Of a stretch of DNA of 6,254 nt, positions 1 to 4,455 are shown one piece after another (within the stretch, counting starts at the first letter, position 1; each line of letters opens with the position of its first letter). The notes beneath the pieces were generated by a model. It made no database searches, was not told where the DNA came from, and was given only the letters and a program-made list of their open reading frames with translations. Source of the stretch: an uncultured Prevotellaceae bacterium. GTDB taxonomy: Bacteria; Bacteroidota; Bacteroidia; Bacteroidales; Bacteroidaceae. The DNA lies in contig OMTC01000119.1 in assembly GCA_900313845.1 (NCBI GenBank), positions 1-6,254 on the forward strand, given 5' to 3'. Position numbers and translations under genes: made by a program.

Positions 1-105
1 GCAAGATATGCTATGGGAAACAAAACTTTCGTCTGAACAAAATCTTGTTATTCTTGTTCCAAATTTCGAAATACGTTGTGTTTTAGTGTTAAGTTATTTA
101 AAAAG

Positions 106-137
106 TTGTTTTTTCTCGCGTTTTTAGTTTATATTTG
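106..137 (+). promoter_or_regulatory. Bacteroides-type promoter for the P5C dehydrogenase gene
   Basis: TTG at 106-108 (within AGTTGTT) is followed 21 nt later by TATATTTG at 130-137. This fits the Bacteroidota primary sigma-factor pattern of a -33 TTG/TTTG and a -7 TAnnTTTG. Transcription would start near 143-147, giving an untranslated leader of about 150 nt, which contains the repeats at 159-202 and 227-258. No comparable TAnnTTTG match was seen in the gaps before the other three genes, so this may be the promoter for the whole gene set. The motif is read directly; its activity is inferred. Confidence 0.6.
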
Positions 138-158
138 CAGTGTAGAAATATGAAGTCA

Positions 159-202
159 ACAAATTGACACAAATTGACACAAATAGTTTTATTGTCACAA
201 AT
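159..202 (+). repeat. Tandem ACAAATTGAC repeat in the leader, with a partial third copy
   Basis: ACAAATTGAC occurs at 159-168 and 169-178, followed by a partial copy, ACAAAT, at 179-184. A related word, TTGTCACAAAT, lies at 192-202. The block sits 20-60 nt downstream of the predicted promoter, inside the leader transcript. The spacing of one helical turn (10 bp) would suit a protein binding the same DNA face repeatedly, but no known operator is recognised. Confidence 0.5.
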
Positions 203-226
203 GAAATCAACAGAATCATCAAAATA

Positions 227-258
227 GTTTAACGTTTAACGATAACGAAAACGATAAC
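227..258 (+). repeat. GTTTAAC / GATAAC word repeat in the leader
   Basis: GTTTAAC is repeated at 227-233 and 234-240. GATAAC (241-246), GAAAAC (247-252) and GATAAC (253-258) follow directly, so the stretch is a run of 6-7 nt words all ending in AAC. The 14-mer AGTTTAACGTTTAA at 226-239 recurs exactly at 4380-4393, before the dehydratase gene. The rest of the leader up to the start codon is A-rich and has no Shine-Dalgarno sequence, as is usual in Bacteroidota. Confidence 0.55.
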
Positions 259-294
259 AAAAAAACTCAAATAACATTAACTAAATCTAACCTC

Positions 295-1920
295 ATGAAC
301 AATTCTGTAATCACATTTCCAACACCTGCCAATGAACCAGTGAAGAGCTATTTGGTAGGTTCGCCAGAGCGCGTTGCACTTGAAAAAGAACTGGAACGTC
401 AGTCGAAAATCGTTGTTGACATACCTATTATCATAGGCGGTAAGGAAATCCGCACGGGTGACACGGGACAAGTGACTTGTCCTCACGACCACAAGCATGT
501 GCTTGCCACTTATCACAAAGTAGGTCGCAAGGAAGTGGAAATGGCCATCGAAGCTGCCATGGAAGCACACAAGCAGTGGTCGCGAACTCCTTGGACCACT
601 CGCGCTGCCATCGTGATGAAAATGGCTGAGTTGCTTGCCACGAAATATCGTCCTATCATGAATGCTGCCACCATGCTCGGACAAAGCAAAAACATCTATC
701 AGGCTGAAATTGACTCCGCTTGTGAGACGATTGACTTCTTCCGTTACAATGTTCACTATGCATCTACCATCTATCAGATGCAACCTAAGAATGGTGCCGG
801 ACATATCAACAACACGGAGTTCCGTCCTTTGGAGGGCTTTGTACTCGCAGTCACTCCTTTCAACTTCACATCCATCGCTTCGAATCTCTGCATGACTCCT
901 GTGCTGATGGGTAATGTGGCTGTTTGGAAACCATCGACCACAGCCTTGCTTTCCAACTACTATCTCATGCAGCTCTACAAGGAAGCTGGTCTGCCTGATG
1001 GTGTGGTCAACTTCCTACCAGGCTCTGGAGCACTCATCGGAGAGGTTGCCACTCAGTCTCGCTTCTTCTCGGGCATCCACTTCACAGGTTCCACCGCCAC
1101 CTTCAACTCTCTTTGGAAGCAGGCAGGACAGAACTTGGGCAAGTACATTTCCTATCCTCGCCTCGTGGGTGAGACAGGCGGTAAGGACTTCATCTTCGTG
1201 CATCCATCAGCTGATAAGGAAGCCGTGGCAACTGCTGCTTTCTGCGGTGCATATGAGTTCCAAGGTCAGAAGTGCTCGGCTGCGTCTCGAATGTATATCC
1301 CTAAGAGCCTTTGGCCAGACGTGTTGGCAGACATGAAACGCATGGCAGCTGAAGTGAAGATGGGCGACATCATGGACCCAATGAACTACATCAATGCAGT
1401 CATCGACGAAACGTCGTTCGATAAGATTAAGTCCTATATCGACTATGCAGAGCAGGCAGACGATGCCAAGGTGGTGATGGGTGGCAAATGTGACAAGAGC
1501 GTGGGCTATTTCGTTGAACCTACCGTGATTGAAACCAGCAACCCTCAGTTCAAGTCACTCGTCGAGGAGATTTTCGGTCCTGTCCTCACGGTTTATCCAT
1601 ACGATGACGAGAAAGTGGACGAGGTGGTTCGCCTCTGCGACGAGACTTCGCAATATGGCCTTACGGGTGCAGTCTTTGGCAAAGACCGAATGGCAGTTGA
1701 GAAAATCACTGATGCCCTCTGTTATGCAGCTGGTAACTTCTACATCAACGACAAGCCAACGGGTGCTGTTGTGGGAATGCAACCATTCGGAGGAGCACGC
1801 ATGTCGGGAACGAACGACAAGGCTGGTGGTGAGTTCAATCTCATTCGCTGGACCATTCCACGTGTCATCAAGGAAACTCTCGTTTCTCCAACCGACTATC
1901 GATATACGTATATGAAATAA
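295..1920 (+). CDS. pruA: L-glutamate gamma-semialdehyde (1-pyrroline-5-carboxylate) dehydrogenase
   Basis: This cytosolic enzyme oxidises L-glutamate gamma-semialdehyde, the open form of P5C, to glutamate with NAD+. It is the last step of proline and hydroxyproline catabolism. The 541 residues form a single aldehyde dehydrogenase domain of the long, stand-alone P5CDH type. It resembles mitochondrial ALDH4A1 nearly end to end, including the N-terminal NEPV..GSPER segment (residues 14-26) and the C-terminal VIKET. Visible catalytic features are N190 in TPFNFT, WKPS at 211-214, FTGST at 263-267, E293 in GETGGKDF, the nucleophile C327 in GQKCSAASR, EEIFGP at 424-429 and the substrate-anchor loop after NFYINDK near 481-496. 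The start fits the family's N-terminus. No fused proline dehydrogenase domain (as in PutA) is present and none is adjacent. P5C may instead come from the dehydratase gene at 4456. Equivalent names are rocA and putA-C. The family call is near certain. Confidence 0.97.
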   Translation: MNNSVITFPTPANEPVKSYLVGSPERVALEKELERQSKIVVDIPIIIGGKEIRTGDTGQVTCPHDHKHVLATYHKVGRKEVEMAIEAAMEAHKQWSRTPWTTRAAIVMKMAELLATKYRPIMNAATMLGQSKNIYQAEIDSACETIDFFRYNVHYASTIYQMQPKNGAGHINNTEFRPLEGFVLAVTPFNFTSIASNLCMTPVLMGNVAVWKPSTTALLSNYYLMQLYKEAGLPDGVVNFLPGSGALIGEVATQSRFFSGIHFTGSTATFNSLWKQAGQNLGKYISYPRLVGETGGKDFIFVHPSADKEAVATAAFCGAYEFQGQKCSAASRMYIPKSLWPDVLADMKRMAAEVKMGDIMDPMNYINAVIDETSFDKIKSYIDYAEQADDAKVVMGGKCDKSVGYFVEPTVIETSNPQFKSLVEEIFGPVLTVYPYDDEKVDEVVRLCDETSQYGLTGAVFGKDRMAVEKITDALCYAAGNFYINDKPTGAVVGMQPFGGARMSGTNDKAGGEFNLIRWTIPRVIKETLVSPTDYRYTYMK

Positions 1921-1930
1921 TTTCTAGTTT

Positions 1931-2085
1931 CAGGGCACTACGTGCCTGTTTCAAGTTTCAAGGCACTTTGTGCCTGTTTCAAAGTTCAAATCTGGAACCT
2001 GAAACTTGAAACGGCGCTTGCGCCCTGAAACTTGAAACTTGGCGAAGCCAAACTGAAACCTGAAACCATAATAGCGAAGCATTAT
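1931..2085. repeat. Chain of five mini-hairpins joined by GTTTCA / TGAAAC words
   Basis: The gap between the dehydrogenase and lipoprotein genes is almost wholly structured. Short hairpins are GGCAC-TAC-GTGCC (1934-1946), AGGCAC-TTT-GTGCCT (1961-1975), GGCG-CTTG-CGCC (2013-2024), TTGGC-GAA-GCCAA (2039-2051) and ATAAT/ATTAT around GC-GAA-GC (2068-2085, one A bulged). The linker GTTTCAAGTTTCA (1948-1960) is the exact reverse complement of TGAAACTTGAAAC, which occurs at 2000-2012 and 2026-2038. The block is therefore also a large imperfect inverted repeat. No hairpin is followed by a good T-run, so intrinsic termination is not well supported. It may be a dispersed intergenic repeat, a transcript processing or stability element, or both. 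Confidence 0.8.
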
Positions 2086-2926
2086 GAGAAAACTACTGCT
2101 CACTATCGTTGCTCTTGCCACATTGGTGGCTTGTAAGCAGAGTAAACTTGTAGCAAATACTGAACAAGAAGAGACGCTTGAGGTGCCAGAGTGTGTCATC
2201 ACTGGAGTTCCTGACTCGCTCGGACTCGATAAATTCTATACGAAATATGTGGATGTGAACGGAATACCGCTCATCTCATCTTGGAGAGTGCCCGATTCTG
2301 CCATTGTTGCAGCCCATCGCACGCTCTATGCCATGACATCCATGCTCAAGCCTGAAATCGTTCAAGCCATGAAGAAGGCAAACGCCCGAGTTGCTATCAT
2401 GGCTCGCTACGAAGGTACCACAGACCTGCCTGAGCACCATTATTTGGTGAACGACACGTCGCTCAACTGGGATTTACGTGCTCGTGGATTGGGTGGAACC
2501 ATCGAGGAACCGCTCACTTCCTGCGCTGAAGAGAACGTACTTGCTTACCAGATTGACAAGTATCACGCTGAAGATATTCTCATCCATGAGTTCGCTCATG
2601 CTATTCATTGCATTGGCATTATTCAGGTTGACACTGCATTCAATACCCGCCTGAATGCACTCTACCAAAAAGCCATGAAAAGTGGAATACTCGACAACAC
2701 TTATCGTTCATCCACTATGGAAGAATATTTCGCGGAGGGTGTGCAAGATTGGTTTAATGTAAACGCTGAAGTGCCTCGCACTGATGGTAAGCACAACTGG
2801 TGTAACACCCGCGAAGAACTGCAGGAGTTTGACCCCGAGCTTTACCAGTTGATTTCGGAGTATTTCCCAAAAACGAACTTACAAATCAGTCGTCATAAGA
2901 AAATCAACGAAATAGGAAGGTATTAA
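2084..2926 (+). CDS. Putative lipoprotein zinc metallopeptidase (HExxH...ExxxE type)
   Basis: This is a 280-residue protein that I cannot assign to a named family. Residues 1-17 form a lipoprotein signal: two basic residues, a hydrophobic core and the lipobox LVAC with C17 as the likely lipidated cysteine. It should therefore be membrane-anchored outside the cytoplasm. No acidic surface-export signal of the Bacteroidota kind directly follows C17, so facing the periplasm is somewhat more likely. The zinc signature is H168-E169-F-A-H172, and 42 residues after H172 comes EEYFAEG, where E214 is the best third ligand and E218 follows. That layout recalls the gluzincin EFFAE motif of anthrax lethal factor. 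A C-terminal NTREEL..FDPELYQLI segment (about 242-260) looks like a conserved cap. The substrate is unknown. Its position 29 nt before an Xaa-Pro peptidase gene suggests peptide processing, but this is inference. Its start codon overlaps a mini-hairpin, and no Shine-Dalgarno sequence is present. Confidence 0.8.
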   Translation: MRKLLLTIVALATLVACKQSKLVANTEQEETLEVPECVITGVPDSLGLDKFYTKYVDVNGIPLISSWRVPDSAIVAAHRTLYAMTSMLKPEIVQAMKKANARVAIMARYEGTTDLPEHHYLVNDTSLNWDLRARGLGGTIEEPLTSCAEENVLAYQIDKYHAEDILIHEFAHAIHCIGIIQVDTAFNTRLNALYQKAMKSGILDNTYRSSTMEEYFAEGVQDWFNVNAEVPRTDGKHNWCNTREELQEFDPELYQLISEYFPKTNLQISRHKKINEIGRY

Positions 2927-2947
2927 AGTGAAAAGTGAAAAGTGAAA
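2927..2947 (+). repeat. Three tandem copies of AGTGAAA between genes
   Basis: AGTGAAA is repeated exactly three times (2927-2933, 2934-2940, 2941-2947). The array begins directly after the lipoprotein stop codon and ends 8 nt before the peptidase ATG. It fills most of the 29-nt gap and occupies the place where a ribosome binding site would lie. Its A-rich character suits translation initiation in Bacteroidota. A change in copy number would alter the spacing between the two genes but not a reading frame. Confidence 0.75.
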
Positions 2948-2955
2948 AATAAAGA

Positions 2956-4347
2956 ATGAAAATCAGCAAACAAACATATCAGCGACGCCGTGAGCGTCTG
3001 AAGAAAGATGTGGGTAGTGGCATCTTGCTCTTCCTTGGAAATTACGAAGTGGGCATGAACTATGCCGACAACACCTACCGTTTCCGTCAAGATAGTTCCT
3101 TTCTCTATTTCTTCGGACTCGATTACGCTAATTTGGCAGCTGTCATCGATATTGACGAAAACCGAGAAATCGTCTTTGGCAATGAACTCTCCATCGACGA
3201 CATCGTCTGGACGGGTATCCAGCCAACCTTGAAAGACAAGTGCTCTGTAGCGGGAATCAGTGATACACGTTCGATGAACGAGCTGAAAACCTATCTCGAC
3301 AGTGCACGCAGAAAAGGACAGCAGATTCATTTCCTGCCTCCATATCGTGGAGACCATCAAGTGTGGCTTTGGGAACTCCTCGGACTCAATCCTAAGGAAC
3401 AGACCGTTCAGGTGTCTGAGAAATTCGTGAAAGCTATCGTTCAGCAACGTAATCACAAGGATGCCGAAGAGATTGCCATCATAGAAGAGGCTGTTGACAT
3501 GTCAACTCGCATGCATTTGGCTGCTTACAGAAAAGTCCGTCCTGGTATGCACGAAGCCGAAGTGGCAGCTACAGTAGAGGAGACCTGCTGTCATGATGGT
3601 TTCACCCTGGCATTTCCAACCATTGCCACGGTGCAAGGACAAGTGCTTCACAACCATGGCTTCATCCACGAACTGCATGATGGCGACATCTTCCTACTCG
3701 ATGCCGGTGCTGAAGGACCTATGCATTATGCAGGCGACTTGTCGTCATCAATGCCTGTCGGTGAGCGTTTCTCGGAACGCCAAGAACTCATCTACAACAT
3801 CCATTTGGAGAGTTTTTGGGCAGCCGTGAAATTGTTGCGTCCTGGAGTACCATTCCGTGAGGCACATCTTGCTGCCGCAACAAAGATTTGCGAGGGCATG
3901 AAAAGTATTGGACTGATGAAGGGTGACCCTGAAGAAGCTGCTCATATCGGAGCCTATGCCCTATTCTTCCCTTGCGGCTTAGGCCACATGATGGGACTCG
4001 ATGTGCACGACATGGAGAACCTCGGTGAGCAATACGTGGGTTACAACGAAGGCGAAGCGAAGAGCACGCAGTTCGGCTTCAAGTCATTGCGACTGGCACG
4101 TCCTTTGGAACCAGGTTTTGTTTTCACGGTTGAACCTGGCATCTACTTCATCCCTGAATTAATGGACAAATGGCAAGCTGAACATCAGTTCACAGACTTC
4201 ATCAACTACGACCGCCTTGCTGAATGGCGCGACTTCACAGGTCTGCGCAACGAGCTCAATTATGTCATCACGGAGGATGGTGCGCGCCGCCTCGGCACAA
4301 TCCAAAAGCCAATGACGCTCGAAGAAGTCTATGCTGCAAAAGGCTAA
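2956..4347 (+). CDS. M24B Xaa-Pro peptidase, prolidase-like (aminopeptidase P / Xaa-Pro dipeptidase)
   Basis: This is a cytosolic two-metal (usually Mn) peptidase that cleaves the bond before proline, and in prolidases also before hydroxyproline. The 463 residues show an N-terminal AMP_N domain (about 5-135, including SFLYFFGLDY) and a C-terminal pita-bread M24 domain (about 175-460). Candidate metal ligands are D249 (LLDAGAE), D261 (AGDLSSS), H344 (GLGHMMGLDVHD), E393 (VEPGIYF) and E433 (GLRNELN). H232 in VLHN and H351 are probable catalytic helpers. The stretch FKSLRLARPLEPG, VEPGIYFI and the 40-residue spacing between the two glutamates resemble human prolidase more than E. coli PepP. About seven extra residues lie between H344 and E393 compared with human prolidase, and the usual IED after the last arginine is NEL here. 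It could act on dipeptides or longer N-termini, so neither pepP nor pepQ is assigned. It lies 29 nt after the lipoprotein gene, probably in the same transcript. Confidence 0.93.
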   Translation: MKISKQTYQRRRERLKKDVGSGILLFLGNYEVGMNYADNTYRFRQDSSFLYFFGLDYANLAAVIDIDENREIVFGNELSIDDIVWTGIQPTLKDKCSVAGISDTRSMNELKTYLDSARRKGQQIHFLPPYRGDHQVWLWELLGLNPKEQTVQVSEKFVKAIVQQRNHKDAEEIAIIEEAVDMSTRMHLAAYRKVRPGMHEAEVAATVEETCCHDGFTLAFPTIATVQGQVLHNHGFIHELHDGDIFLLDAGAEGPMHYAGDLSSSMPVGERFSERQELIYNIHLESFWAAVKLLRPGVPFREAHLAAATKICEGMKSIGLMKGDPEEAAHIGAYALFFPCGLGHMMGLDVHDMENLGEQYVGYNEGEAKSTQFGFKSLRLARPLEPGFVFTVEPGIYFIPELMDKWQAEHQFTDFINYDRLAEWRDFTGLRNELNYVITEDGARRLGTIQKPMTLEEVYAAKG

Positions 4348-4370
4348 GCGCTCTGTGCTAAAAAATCAAA

Positions 4371-4451
4371 AAAGTTTAAAGTTTAACGTTTAAAGTTTAA
4401 CGAAGACACACTTCTCAACTATAACTTAAAAACTCAAAAACTTAAAAACTC
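4371..4451 (+). repeat. Two nested direct repeats in the leader of the dehydratase gene
   Basis: AGTTTAACG occurs at 4380-4388 and 4394-4402, inside a run of GTTTAA words that begins at 4371. Further on, the 13-mer AACTTAAAAACTC occurs exactly at 4423-4435 and 4439-4451, with a period of 16, and ends 4 nt before the ATG. The 14-mer at 4380-4393 is also in the leader of the P5C dehydrogenase gene. No TAnnTTTG promoter element and no Shine-Dalgarno sequence were found in this 108-nt gap. The gene may be read from upstream, with the A-rich repeats providing the initiation region. Confidence 0.7.
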
Positions 4452-4455
4452 ATAT

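Noticed and set aside
1..36. Eleven open codons ending in TGA at 34-36, possibly the tail of an upstream gene.
   Set aside because: It is too short to judge. The other two forward frames are also open here, so the coding frame cannot be chosen.
35..59. Inverted repeat GAACAA...TTGTTC near the left edge, possibly a terminator of an upstream gene.
   Set aside because: The six AT-rich pairs with a 13-nt loop are weak, and there is no T-tract directly after.
191..202. CRP/FNR-like half site (GTCACAAAT).
   Set aside because: Only one half site is visible, with no properly spaced inverted partner.
1948..2038. Repeated 13-mers with spacers, CRISPR-like at first glance.
   Set aside because: The repeats are too short, they switch orientation midway, the spacing is irregular and the spacers are themselves hairpins. 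No cas gene is present.
2923..3456. Long open frame on the - strand opposite the start of the peptidase gene.
   Set aside because: It lies fully antisense to a well-recognised AMP_N domain, has no recognisable domain and looks like a codon-bias shadow. The - strand frame at 277-804 was rejected for the same reason.
4345..4365. Possible terminator after the Xaa-Pro peptidase gene (AGCGC-TCT-GTGCT).
   Set aside because: The stem is five pairs with a G-T wobble and is followed by an A-run, not a T-run.
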